Source: Prorocentrum cordatum
Taxonomy: Eukaryota > Sar > Dinophyceae > Prorocentrales > Prorocentraceae
DNA length: 64,000 nt
Direction of reading: 5' to 3'
NCBI GenBank assembly: GCA_963575745.1
Contig: CAUYUJ010014360.1
Location: 441,528 to 505,527, forward strand
The first letter of the stretch is position 1, and each line of letters starts with the position of its first letter. The position numbers and the translations under genes were made by a program. The notes beneath the pieces are model-generated. The model did no database searches. It was not told where the DNA came from and saw only the letters and a list, made by a program, of their open reading frames with translations. Shown one piece after another: positions 44,201 through 54,484 of the stretch.

Positions 44201-44660
44201 CGCTGTGCAACCGGCGCCCGCCATTCGGCTTTGACGTGCCTGTTGGGCTCTGGCCCCGCGGTGGGCGGGCGCGGCCGGGCGCGCCAGTCGTCGCCCATCC
44301 CTTCGGGCTCGCTTAGGAGGCGGCCTCGGCGCGCCGCTGCGACCGGGGCTCTGGATTCGTCGTTGCATCGAATTGCCGCGCGGGCAGGGTGGCCGAGTCG
44401 CGCTGGAGCGCAGCCGCCGCGCGCAGGAGCTCGCCGCGCGCCCGCCCGGTGAATTCCACGATCTCGCTGCACCCGTGCTGCGCGGCAGCGGCGGGCTCGG
44501 CGACGAGGGCGCTGGGGCGGCTGGTGCGCCGGCGGGGGGGGCGGGCGCATTTGCCGCGTCCGCGCGAGGAACGTCGCCCTCGCGCCCCCAGCGGCTTCGG
44601 GCCTGAGCGCGCGGACTGCGCGATGCCGATCCGGCGGGGCTCGGCGCAGTCGCCCGCGCG
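41220..44660. other. GC-rich region without an intact gene
   Basis: Very GC-rich, overlapping ORFs in all frames. Apart from the Cys/His-rich minus-strand stretch mentioned with the helicase relic I see nothing identifiable. A CTTCTGAGAAGC short repeat occurs at 41.76-41.88 kb. Confidence 0.5.
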
Positions 44661-44661
44661 C

Positions 44662-44688
44662 ACTTGGATGGCCGCGGCGGTTGCTAAG
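44662..44688 (+). repeat. Left terminal inverted repeat
   Basis: ACTTGGATGGCCGCGGCGG followed by TTGCTAAG. It matches the right end inverted except for two transitions. A weaker match continues inward for ~35 bp (TTAGC, TACTA). Confidence 0.9.
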
Positions 44689-44930
44689 TACTTAGCATAC
44701 TTACTACGCTAAGTTAAGTACTTAGTAAGTAGTTAGCGGACTTAGCTAAGTACTTACTCAGTCATTACTAAGTGGCCCACTTAGTAATGACTTAGTAAGT
44801 ACTTAGCTATCCACTTATAACCAGTTAGCTAAGTGCTTAGCGCACTTAGCTAACCACTTATAACCGCTTATAGCTAGTTTGCTAAGTAGGTTATAAGTGA
44901 CTTAGCGGTTACATTGCACTTGTTATCCAA
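44683..44930. repeat. Left subterminal repeats (TTAGTAAGT)
   Basis: Repeated TAAGTACTTAG, TTAGTAAGT and CTTAGCTAAG words in both orientations, many self-complementary. Likely recognition sites for an element-encoded DNA-binding protein (inference). Confidence 0.8.
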
Positions 44931-44989
44931 GGGCCATGCACAGGGAAAAAAAGGTAAATCCACGTCTTGAAAGAGCTGAGTTTGTTCGT

Positions 44990-45420
44990 TGAGCGCTGCA
45001 GCGCTACAAATTTTGCATTTTGATTTGGAGTCGGTGTCCTGGATTTTTGCTTTAAATATGAGAAGCGCTGCAGCGCTGCCTTCGGATTTATATGAACATG
45101 AAGCGCTGCGTGCGCTGAAGATGAAGCGCTGCAGCGCTGAATGTTGAGTTAAATGCATGTTTTCTAGTTGCACGTTGTTCGGATCTTCATTTTCGCCCAG
45201 CTCCGTTTGCAAGGAATTTGAATGCACATGTCAATTATGTTTTGTTGTATTCGTTGTTTTTCAATGGTCGCATTGAGCGCTGCAGCGCTCCAAATTTGAT
45301 AGCACGTATGTTACTTTGCGCTGCAGCGCAAAAAAATGGTTGTCGTCGTGATGTCGCATCGCGCTGCAGCGCGTGCGCGCTCGTGCTTCATGGGCCTCGG
45401 GCTGCAGCCCAGATCAACAT
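44990..45420. repeat. Cluster of CTGCAG palindromes at the left end
   Basis: GCGCTGCAGCGC occurs about six times in ~370 bp, plus GGGCTGCAGCCC near 45398, in otherwise AT-richer non-coding DNA before gene 1. No ORF is credible here. Confidence 0.85.
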
Positions 45421-45545
45421 TTTTGCTCGCAAGTTGCATGTCCATGCAAGTCGATGTTCACGCGCACGCCGCGCGACAGCTTGTCTCAAGCTGCGGCCGC
45501 GCGCCGCATCCGCCGTCGCGCCCGCGGGCTCGCACGTTGCATTCG

Positions 45546-45561
45546 GCGCTATATATAGCGC
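45546..45561. promoter_or_regulatory. GCGCTATATATAGCGC palindrome upstream of gene 1
   Basis: A perfect 16-bp palindrome ending about five bases before the ATG. It looks TATA-like, but dinoflagellates generally lack canonical TATA promoters, so the role is unknown. Confidence 0.3.
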
Positions 45562-45565
45562 TGGC

Positions 45566-48480
45566 ATGGCGCTGCAGGCGCGTCAGGAGGAGCAGATCTT
45601 GCAGTACATCGAGGAAAGCAATTCCTCGGGGAGGTTGGCATCGGGGTGGGATCAACTGAAGGAGTTCCTGCTGGCGGAGGGGCTAGCGTATTACCAGCAG
45701 GTCCCACCGAACCAGATGGGCATCGACATTCGGAACCGCAGCGGTTCGTTAGTGAACCCTGCGCGGGCTCACAATTTAGGCGCGAAGATTTGCGCCCAGG
45801 GCTTCGTCTTGGCCAAGACGGCTGCAGCCACTGCCTTCGAGGCCCCGCAGGGGGCGCAGTTGGAAGAGACCGCGATGGCGAACGACCGCCTTTCGCGGCT
45901 CAGCGGGGGTCGGTGCCCCCCGCTGGACTCATTGCGGTATACGTCAGTGGGCGGCTCCCACACGAACGTCTTCCTCCGCTGCGTGCTGGCCAAGGCGCCG
46001 ACCACAGTGAAGGCGCTGGCAGACTCTCGGGACAACATCGACTCCGAAAAGCTGCGCGCGTTGCATCCGCAACTTGCGACGGCAGTCAAAAAGGGCCTGA
46101 CGTGGTTGATCATCAAGCACGCGGTGGCCAAAGTGAAGGGCCTCAAGAACTTCGTGCAGAGGGCTTTGAACGCCGACGTCAGGGAGGCGGTTCACGAGAC
46201 CGAGATCATTCGGTCAGGCTGCAGCCTATCCCCACTATAGTATATAGCGGTATGTAGTAAGGACCAGGATGATGCACGAGGAGGGTGATGAGTGGGAGCG
46301 CGTTGGGGAGGAGGTGAGAACGAGGAGCAGGAGCATTATATCTTACAGTGCTGCAGCACTTGATCGGCTCGGCGCTTGCTGCAGGCAGGTGGGCGGATGC
46401 TCTTGGCACACAGCCTCGCTGAGGGTTCCAGCAAGCCCGATTGGCGCGACATCGCCGAGCAAGCGGGCCACGCGAACCCACCTTGCAAGGCGTGGATCGC
46501 TGACTTGTGCAAGTTTGTTGAGCTCGGGCCACAAAACGGAGAACTTCTCCGTGAAATAGATGAAGCCCTCAAGACCTTCACGAATGTGGACGTCTCGGGG
46601 CAAACTTTGATGTGCGGCTCTGAATTTTGGCGCAAGTTGAATTCGATTAAATGGGGGAAGCACCAGGAGTCGCACCCGTATGTCGTAGCGGCGCTCGTGA
46701 AGGCCAACTATTCAGGCGAGCACGTGGTGGATAGCATGTGCAGGACCATCCATAAGCTTGTCGGCGCCCCCTTGTAGTGACATGCGCTGCAGCGCATCTA
46801 TGCATTGCGCTGCATTGTTAGAACTGCGTACCCACCCCTCCCCCCTCCCCCACACACACACACACACACGCACCGTTACATTGCTTTATTCCCAAACGCA
46901 ATCGCTGAAGCGATGGGCGGATCAAGGCAAACGAGATCGTCCACGTCGCGTCCCGCAAGGCGGACGTGGCTGCGGCCGACAACCTCATGGCCGACGCAAG
47001 GTCGCTCGTGAAGAGGTTGGATATCGGAGCGGAGCAGGGCTTCTTGCACATCACAAAGTTGGATGTCCGCTGTGCCATGTACCTGGTGAAGAAGCGAGCG
47101 CCAGGAGACCGCACTTTCGGATGCGTAGCAGATATAGCACAGGTATCTTCTCACGCCACCTTTCGTGTGCTCCTTGTTTCCCTCCCTCCCTGCTTTTCGC
47201 CATTCAATGTCGCTGCAGCGACCCTCCAGAGAGGTCTTCCTCCATGAGCTCGGGGAGCCAGCCCAGCTGCAGATGAAGAGCTTGGGGATCGAGTTCGGCA
47301 AGGCGGCGCAGACCGACAAGCAAGGCGATGGCGCACCCGAGTTCCCAGCGAGCGCCGATGCAGACGCGCCGCGCGCGGCAGCGTCGTCGGCCGCTGAGTT
47401 GAAGAGCAACGTCTTCCGCATGCGGCGCGCAGGGTTCGACGTGGGGGAGCACATCGTCCAGAAGAAGGAGGTGGATGACGTCTTCGAGGTGCTCTCCATC
47501 TCGGAGAATGGGATCACCGCTCAGAAGAAGTTGCACGGCGACCTGGTGGGCGAAGAGATCTCCATTGCGCGGCTGCAGCCACCCCGCCGCCCGCGCAGGG
47601 AGCAGGGAGGGGGGAGGAGGAGGTAGTAACTGCGATATTGTATTTCCTGTACTTAAGTTGCAATGGGTTGGTCGATGCGCTGCAGCGCACGGAGCAGTTA
47701 GCCGAGCGGGCGGATTGAAGTAAACATATTGCTCGAGAATTACAAGTTGACGTCCAGGGCGCAGGAGCAGTTGCCGTTCACGAAGGAGCACTTGCCGCCA
47801 GCCCACGAGGGTTGGGCGATGGACGCGTTCAAGGGGGCATGCAACATGGCGCTGCGGCTCCAAGCGCTGAAGTACCAGGCGAACATTTTGCACTTGGAGA
47901 TCCTGCAGGACCCACCTGCCGTGCGCTGCAAGCGAGCGTTCAAAGTGGGTGAGCTCGTCAGACTTGTGCTTCCGCAATCGTCCGCGCCCCCCTCCGACGA
48001 CGCCGCGCTGCAGCGCTGCGCTGAGCACGAGGTAGCGAGGATTTCGGGGCACGTCAGGCCGTAGCGACGAGGTCAGTGATGTTACCGACTGCGCGCCATG
48101 TAGCTCCACGCGGTGGGAGTGGTCGCATTTCAGCCTCGCCCACGCGGGTCAGCACGGGCTGCGTTGCGGAGAGCATCTCGTTGGGGAAGGTTGGCCTCTA
48201 CGAGTTCTTCGTGGGCCCGCAGTTCGCAGGGCCCCCCGCTGAGGGGTCGCGGGGCCCCGACGCCTTTGTCAGCCCCTTCTGGGTGGTGGCAAAGTCCGAC
48301 TCAGAGCCCAACATGGAGCTCCGAAAGGAGACCGTGACGTTCGGGACAGGCGTCAACAAGGTGCAGGTGGGGGTGCCCCAGATGCATAACACTTGCGCCC
48401 TGTCCGCGGGCGACTTCCTGGTGGTGAAGCCGTGGCCGCGGCTGCAGCCGCGGCCAGCCAAGAAGCTCAGGACGGCCTGA
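45566..48480 (+). CDS. Element gene 1: multi-exon protein of a dinoflagellate repeat-associated family
   Basis: Six exons are inferred: 45566-~46210, ~46383-~46760, ~46911-~47141, ~47217-~47626, ~47726-~48050 and ~48140-48480. Landmarks in order: MALQARQEEQILQYIEE; VGGSHTNVFLRCVLAK; a KPDWRDIAEQAGHANPPC block ending GEHVVDSMCRTIHKL; LDIGAEQGFLHITKLDVRCA; ELKSNVFRMRRAGFDVG; and VGLYEFFVGPQFAG with CALSAGDFLVVKPWP. The blocks would join into one protein of roughly 640-700 residues. From memory, multicopy dinoflagellate proteins share this block order (GGSHTNVFLR, FxVGPQF-like ending); this is unverified. No catalytic motif was recognised, and a DNA-binding or accessory transposition role is only a guess from position. 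Exon borders are approximate; two acceptors (46382, 47216) coincide with CTGCAG. Confidence 0.65.
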
Positions 48481-48977
48481 GCTGGCGATATAGAGGGACC
48501 ACGCGGGAGGATGAGGCAGGAGGGAGGGGTGATGCGGAGGAGGAGGAGGAGGAGGCAGGGTAAGGTTTGGCATAGGGAGGAGGATGAGGGGGCTTAAGGA
48601 GCGGCGAGCGCACATGACGGCACCGAGCGTGGCCCTCCGATTGGTGTAAACAGTGTGCGGGTTGGTGCGAAGTGCGATACTTGCCGCGGCGCTGCAGCGC
48701 GCGGAACGATTCGTTGCGCCAGCATCGTCGCTGCAGCGACTGTACAATATTGGTGCTGACATCAGCCTTTCCCACAGACATGCCGCTGCAGCGGCTTCGT
48801 CATCACTGTTGTGCTCGATGTGATCGTTGCTCTTCGCTTCATCTTTCACATGCGCTGCAGCGCACCTCATCATGAGCACCTCGTCCGCGCACATGTTGCC
48901 TCATCACTCCATCGCAGCAATTTTGGCGCTGAAGTGCGACCGCGCTCGGGCTGCAGCCTCGGCGCGCCGCGCGCGCG

Positions 48978-49742
48978 ATGGCGACGATCAAGCGCGACTG
49001 CGTCGTGTTGCACGACAACCGTACGGGGCGCGAGCTGGTCGCGGCCGTCGAGGTCATCGGAGACCGCGAGTGTATCACCGTGACCACCGCAGGTTGGAGC
49101 AAGTGGGTGTGCGGCAAGGCTCAGGGCTTGCGAGGCACGATGTTCCTAACGTGGCTGAAAAATCAGCGCACCGCGTCGTCGGGGCCAACGGCGCCGACGA
49201 CGCTCTTCGCTGCAGCGGAGCCAGGCCGCCGCCCGACCACGCGGTCCGGCCGCGCCAGTCGCCAGGTTCCAGTGGACAAGTGCTTCAAGACAGTGCAGCT
49301 GCCGCCGTTTGGCGATACTGAGGCCACAGAGCTGCAGATTGTCATTCCCCCACCTCATAGGGGGGGGAGGGACAAGCTGCAGGTGGTGCTGCACGAGAAG
49401 GGCGTAGAGTACATCAAGGCCAAATTGCTTCAGGAGGCGGCGGAGGCGGCAGAGGCGAGCACGTTGCTGAAGCGCCCGCGGCGCCACGAGACCGACGTTC
49501 CTTGCGGCACCCGCATCTATTGGGTGCAGCGGCTCCAAGCTTGGCGGGCCGTCCGCACAGACTGCGGTTGCAGCAGGACGGCCTTGTTCCGCACAAACCG
49601 CGGCTGCAGCAAGGATGACGCTGAAGCAGCCGCGGCGAAGCGGTGCACCGCCGAACTCAAGGATTGCGAAGCGGATGAGCTCCAGGAGATGGAAGCGGAG
49701 GCGGAGGGCGATGCGGAGGAGGAGGAGGCCGACTCGGGCTGA
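48978..49742 (+). CDS. Element gene 2: basic protein with possible AP2-like domain
   Basis: 254 aa, single exon. It starts at MATIKRDCVVLHDNRTGREL, just after a palindrome-rich spacer, and ends in an acidic tail (EMEAEAEGDAEEEEADSG). The middle (DKLQVVLHEKGVEYIKAKLL) precedes a block reading RIYWVQRLQAWRAVRTD, then ALFRTNRGCSKDDAEAAAAK. The pattern W-x6-W, three short strands and a terminal Ala-rich helix resembles AP2/ERF-type or AP2-like integrase-arm DNA-binding domains. That is a pattern judgement, not a search result. A DNA-binding protein would suit the repeat-rich element ends. A palindrome (CGCTGCAGCG near 49208) lies within the coding part. Confidence 0.55.
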   Translation: MATIKRDCVVLHDNRTGRELVAAVEVIGDRECITVTTAGWSKWVCGKAQGLRGTMFLTWLKNQRTASSGPTAPTTLFAAAEPGRRPTTRSGRASRQVPVDKCFKTVQLPPFGDTEATELQIVIPPPHRGGRDKLQVVLHEKGVEYIKAKLLQEAAEAAEASTLLKRPRRHETDVPCGTRIYWVQRLQAWRAVRTDCGCSRTALFRTNRGCSKDDAEAAAAKRCTAELKDCEADELQEMEAEAEGDAEEEEADSG

Positions 49743-50264
49743 GCTGCGGCGCGCTCGGTCGACCGCATCGCTGGGGCGTGCGATCACGGTCGGCAGTGCG
49801 ATTGAGAATGGCAGCGAGGAGGACGAGCACGAGGACGAGGGCGAGGAGGAGAAGGAAGAGGAGGATTGGGATAATAATTGCGGATTGGTGGTGGATCCCC
49901 CCAATGTTCGCTACTGTTGGTGTCGTTGCGAGTCGTTGGTATGATCAAGCGTGCTGCAGCACGACGACGCTACGATCAAGTGTGCCTCTCACGCGTTGCC
50001 GCCGTCGATGTGTGACCTCACGGCGCTGCAGCGCTGACTTACGTTTCGTGTGTTTGGAGTCCATCGTGCTGCAGCGCTGATTTACGTTCGGGTGTCTGGC
50101 GTGCCGATATCAGATTTTTGCGTCGCGCCGCAGCGCTGACTTACATGTTGTGTGTCTGGCGTGTTGATGTAGCGCTTCGATCGCGCTTGCAGCCCACCTG
50201 TTCGCTTTATGTTATTGCATGTGGTTCGCAGCCACCTGTGATCAGAACATCAACGGCTGCCAAC

Positions 50265-50606
50265 ATGAGTGCAGCGACGCCGCCATGGCGGCTTCCCTCG
50301 GAGCCAGTGCCGCCGCCGAAGGCGAAGTCCGCTGCATCGGATGCGACATATGCGGCTACTCCCCCTCCTCCGCCGCCGCCGCCGCCACCACCGCCTCCGA
50401 CGTCGACGAGGGCCGCGGCTGCAGCCCCCAGTGATGCGCCAGCCCCGCGCGCGACTGCAGCCGCGCGCAAGCGCGATGCTGATACCAAGGTTGGCATGTG
50501 GAAGCTTGTGTGCGACATGATTCGGGAAGCGCTTCAGCGCGGGGACCGCGAGGCAGCGTTTGCGCTGGCAGTCCAATACCACGTCGCGAAGAAGCCGCGG
50601 AAGTGA
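50265..50606 (+). CDS. Element gene 3: small Pro/Ala-rich protein with C-terminal helical motif
   Basis: 113 aa. The ATG at 50265 is the first in a long open frame, and ATGs further upstream lie in palindrome-rich spacer. A 13-Pro run and Ala/Thr-rich sequence occupy residues ~28-65. The C-terminus, MWKLVCDMIREALQRGDREA then AFALAVQYH, is a likely helix pair. It aligns without gaps with the end of gene 4: W, a Gly 14 residues later, then A-A-x-A-L-A and Y. Function unknown; no membrane segment or catalytic motif. Confidence 0.55.
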   Translation: MSAATPPWRLPSEPVPPPKAKSAASDATYAATPPPPPPPPPPPPPTSTRAAAAAPSDAPAPRATAAARKRDADTKVGMWKLVCDMIREALQRGDREAAFALAVQYHVAKKPRK

Positions 50607-50739
50607 CGGGCGCGCGGCGCGCGCGCGGTCAGTGCTGCAGCACCACTGTTTCAGTCGGATACAGCATCGCGACGGCGGCGACGGCGACAGAGACAACGAC
50701 GACGGCGTTAAAGACGACGTAATTCAGAGCAGTGCATGC

Positions 50740-51290
50740 AGGAGAAGAAGGTGGAGGGAGGATGATGATGAGGAGGAGGAGGGTGATCAGGAGGACGACG
50801 ACATTGAGGACGACGTTCTGGAACGCCCTCATTTTCACAGGTTCCCACCGCTCGCTGCCAGCACCTCGGAGAAGGGGAAGGGGGAGCAGGATGATGATGA
50901 TGATGAGGAGGAAGAGGAGGAGGAGGAGGAGGAGGAGAAGGAGGCCGAGGACGAGGAGTATGACGAGGAGGAGGAGGAGGAAGACAACCAGTTGGCACCC
51001 ATGCCCCGCCCCCCCGCTCCTTCTGCCTATTCCTGCCTCCGCATACTCCCTCTCCTCCTCCTCCTCCTCCTCCTCCTCCTCCTCCTCCTCATCCTCCCTC
51101 TCATTCTCCTACTCCTCCTTCTCCTCCTCCTTCTCCTCCTCCTCCCTCTCCTTCTTCTCCTCCTCATCAGTGTCCTCCTCCTCCTCCTCCTTCTCCTGCC
51201 CCCCCTCCTCCCCCCCCTCCTCCTCTCCCTCCAATCCTCCTCCTCCCCCCCATCCTCCTCCCCCTCCTCCTCCTATCCTGAGGGGGCAGC
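50740..51290. repeat. Polypurine tract followed by polypyrimidine tract
   Basis: 50740-50990 is GGA/GATGA-rich and 51010-51290 CTC/CTT-rich on the same strand, so the two halves could pair as a long imperfect hairpin. They generate a 599-codon low-complexity ORF that is not credible. Confidence 0.8.
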
Positions 51291-51532
51291 CCTGGGGAGG
51301 TCAATCCAGTCGTTGGCCTTCGGAGGTTCAGTTGGGGGTGATGTTACTTTGCGGGGTGATGTTACTTTGGGGGGTCAGTCGATTTGGTTAGCAGGGGTCC
51401 ATCGTCGTCAGCGTCGTCGCCATCGTATTCGTCGTTGGCACCGCCGCTGTTTTTGTTCCGCGCAGCTGCAGCTGCAGCTTCGCGCGCTGCAGCGTCGCGC
51501 GCCCGCGCGCCCGAGTGCAGCTTCAGCTGCAG

Positions 51533-51658
51533 TGATGGGACTGGTTTCCACCACCACTGTACCATATGTTGGAGAAGGAGGAGGAGGAGAAAGAAGAGGA
51601 GGAGGAGGACCTCTCCCTCCAACTTATGGTACTGGTGGTGGAAACCAAGCCCATCATG
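51533..51658. mobile_element. Inverted repeats enclosing a GGA tract (family 5, copy 2)
   Basis: Left arm 51533-51576 (GATGGGACTGGTTTCCACCA, CCACTGTACCATATGTTGGA) and right arm 51617-51658, inverted with few mismatches, surround ~40 bp of GGA/GAA. Same family as 33743-34078, outside the big element. Confidence 0.75.
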
Positions 51659-51689
51659 CAGCTTGGCGAGCTGCAGCCTCGCTGCAGCG

Positions 51690-52337
51690 ATGGCGTCGCT
51701 CGAGGAGTTCGACAGCTACGACGAGGACTTCGAGGAGTTCGGCAGCGACGACGGCGGCGTCGGCCGCATGCGGCCGACGCCGCCTGCGGCGCCGCCGCCA
51801 GGCGCGCTGCTCGCGGCCGCGGCCGCGGCCAAGGCGCGGCCGCGGCCGTCGCGCGCCGCCCCGCATGGCAGCGTCGGCCGCGCCTTGGGCAAGGGCAAGG
51901 ACAAGGACAAGGACAACGTCGGCGGCCCACCTTGCGCCTTGGGCAAGGGCAAGGACATGGACAAGGACGTCGGCGGCCCACCTTGCAGAAAGGGCAAGGG
52001 CAAGGACAAGGACAAGGACGTCGGCGGCCCACCTTGCAAGGGCAAGGGCAAGGACAAGGACAAGGACGGCGGCGGCCCATCTTGCAAGGACAAGGGCAAG
52101 GACAAGAGCAAGGGCGGCAAACTTGTCCAAGGGCAAGGGCAAGGGCAAGGGCGGCGGGGCGGCTGGTTCAACAGGGCGCAGCAGCTCTGCGAGCTGCTGC
52201 TGGCGGGCGAGTACGCCGCCGCCGCCGCCCTGGCCGAGGAGTACTACGCTGGCCCAGCAGAGGTCTGGGTCGGCCAGGGCGGCGGCGTCGGCGAGGAGGC
52301 CGCCGACGAGGCGCAGGCGCCGAGGGGCGCCTCATGA
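51690..52337 (+). CDS. Element gene 4: GKGKDKD-repeat protein with C-terminal helical motif
   Basis: 215 aa. The N-terminus is acidic (MASLEEFDSYDEDFEEFGSD). Then comes an Ala/Pro linker and four to five ~15-residue repeats of GKGKDKDKDVGGPPC type (residues ~68-135), each closing with a Cys. A Gln/Gly-rich hinge leads to the C-terminal motif WFNRAQQLCELLLAGEYAAA then AALAEEYYAG. That last block matches gene 3's end in spacing and key residues, suggesting a shared ancestor or binding partner. The ATG follows a CTGCAG palindrome pair (51670-51688). Lys/Asp repeats could bind nucleic acid, but nothing proves it. Confidence 0.6.
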   Translation: MASLEEFDSYDEDFEEFGSDDGGVGRMRPTPPAAPPPGALLAAAAAAKARPRPSRAAPHGSVGRALGKGKDKDKDNVGGPPCALGKGKDMDKDVGGPPCRKGKGKDKDKDVGGPPCKGKGKDKDKDGGGPSCKDKGKDKSKGGKLVQGQGQGQGRRGGWFNRAQQLCELLLAGEYAAAAALAEEYYAGPAEVWVGQGGGVGEEAADEAQAPRGAS

Positions 52338-53203
52338 GGAGGGAGGAGGCCGCGGATGAGGCCGCGGAGGCGGAGGCGCTCGGCGGCGGAGGCGGAGGCC
52401 GCGGAGGCGGATGCGCCCTCGGCGCTGCAGCGCCCACATGAGAGCCGCGGCGCGCCACCGCGGGGCATGGGGGGCCGCCGCGGAGCATTCCACTACATGG
52501 GCGACGGAATGGGACGGTAACTCAGTAGAGGTAGACAGGGGGAGAGGGGGGACTATAGTAGAGGTAGACAGGGGGGAGACGTGATATACATAGGGAATGC
52601 GAGGGGGACGATGGAGACGCAGCGTGGGGGTGGAGTGAAGACACATTGGAGAGAGACGGTAGACAGGATGCCCGCTGCAGCGGGTATCCACTCTCCCGTG
52701 AGCGAGGGGGACAACGAACGCATAGTGATAGGATACATGCTGTAGCAACCCAACATGTAAGATCAATGGGAGCAATGGGGGGGGTGGATTGGATCAGTTC
52801 GCGAGCATAGCCTGCCGACGCATGCATGTGTTTTAGGCCAGGTTATATTTCGTGCGCCAGATCGCGTGGTGCGCCCGCGCTGTCGCCCAGAAAGGCGCTC
52901 CGATATCCTCATCACATCTATCTGCCATCGTCGACGTTCACATCCTGATCCGCTGACATTTTTTGCATGGACTGATGTGCCAGGGGTCGGCCTTGGATTG
53001 GCCAGGAAAGTTTGGGGGCACTTGGGGGGGGGTCCTGGGGCACTTCAGATGGCAAACAGTCTCGCATCGCATCGCCCTTCGCCACTCTCCCTGCTCCCCT
53101 TCAGCACAGTGCGTTGCGCCGCCGAGTAGCTCCCCCCATGGCCTCCTGGCAGCCTCACCAGCTCCCATCAGCCTTGTCCTCAGCAGTCTCGAGCCATCGC
53201 GAC

Positions 53204-53294
53204 GCTGCTGCAGCAGAGCCGTGAGCGTAAATCTTTGCAGTTGACGCGGTGTCGGCATCGTCAACCTCGTCGCGACGCTGCTGCAGCAGCGCCG
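53204..53294. repeat. CTGCTGCAGCAG palindromes, tandem pair
   Basis: Two near-identical CGACGCTGCTGCAGCAG segments about 73 bp apart. The surrounding 52340-53500 has no recognisable gene. Confidence 0.6.
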
Positions 53295-53511
53295 CGTGAT
53301 GTACTTCGCGCCTCTCTTAGTTTCACTCCCACCTCGAAATCAGCAGTGTGGACAGTGTTCTGGGACTGCGTGGGTGGGCGTTGGGGTGGGCTGGAGTGCT
53401 GGATGTTGGCATCAGGATGGCTGATCTGAGGTCGAACGGGAGCTTCGGGTGAAGCGATCTGAGAGCGTCGGTGCCCCTCTGCAGAGGTGATGCTGTCTGA
53501 CAGCGGCGTGT

Positions 53512-53650
53512 CTGTTCAATAGCCCCCTCTATTGAACAGCCACGCCCGTGTCTGTTCAATAGCCCCCTCTATTGAACATGCCATGTTCAATAGCCCCCTC
53601 TATTGAACAGCCACGCCCGTGTCTGTTCAATAGCCCCCTCTATTGAACAG
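53512..53650. repeat. Four tandem hairpins TGTTCAATAG-loop-CTATTGAACA
   Basis: Four copies of a perfect 10-bp-arm hairpin with a 6-base CCCCCT loop, at 53512-53539, 53552-53578, 53583-53610 and 53623-53650. Spacings of 40, 31 and 40 bp show a 71-bp duplication. Confidence 0.9.
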
Positions 53651-53679
53651 ACACGCCTCTGTCGATGTCCCAGCTGCCT

Positions 53680-54190
53680 TCGAGGCTCCCAGATCGCTTC
53701 GGTATTTGCTCCTGATCGCACTTCGCGCATCTCCTGAATCCGTCCCGCGCCCTCCTCGGACACCTTCCGTGTCCCTCCTGTGTCTGCCCGCCCGCCCGCT
53801 CCCGAGCTCCCGCGTGTACCTATCCGTCTCCCGTGTCTCTCCCGCGTCTCTCCCGTGCCCCTTCCGCGTCTCCACATGCCTTCCGTGCGCTCCCGCCCGT
53901 GTCCCTCCGCGCCGCTCCCGCGTCCGTCCGCCCGCTCGCCCCCGAACTCCCGTGTCCCTCCCGTGTCTCTTCCGTGCCCCCCCCCCCCCCGTGTTTCTCC
54001 CATGTCCCTCCCACCCCTCCGTGTCTTTCGCACCGTCCCTTCCGTGTTCCTCAAATGATCATGCATCCCCCCCCGTGTCCTGCCCGCCCGCCCGCCCGCG
54101 CTCGTGTCCTTCCCTCCCGCGTCTCCTCGCATCTCCCCCCGCCCCCCCCCCCTCCCCCCCGTGTCCCTCATTATCTCCCTCCTCTCCTTT
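53680..54190 (+). repeat. CCCGTGTC-type pyrimidine minisatellite
   Basis: Irregular 10-16-bp units such as CTCCCGTGTCCCT; explains the long Arg/Gly minus-strand ORF. No gene is seen. Confidence 0.7.
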
Positions 54191-54484
54191 CCATCACTCT
54201 ATATCTCTCTCCCTATTGCCCACTACCATGCGTTCCATCATGGTGCGCATGCATAGCGCTGCAGCGCTTCATGTTACTTTGTGACGATGATTTCTGCTGA
54301 GCGCTGCAGCGCTCACGTGTGTTCCTCAATTGCATGCGATCGTTGCGCTGCAGCGCATCTGTACTGTTGTGGCCTCTCTTCCACCTCAGCAGCCGAGTGC
54401 TTCAGCTCTCGCAGTGTGGGAGGCCCTCCCTCGCGCTTCCCCATCGGAGCGCCCGCGCACCCCCTCGCCCTCGCGGAGGGCATC

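Noticed and set aside
50560-52359. 599-aa ORF spanning the purine/pyrimidine tracts
   Set aside because: Runs from a microsatellite into gene 4 in the wrong frame; gene 4 at 51690-52337 has the coherent reading.
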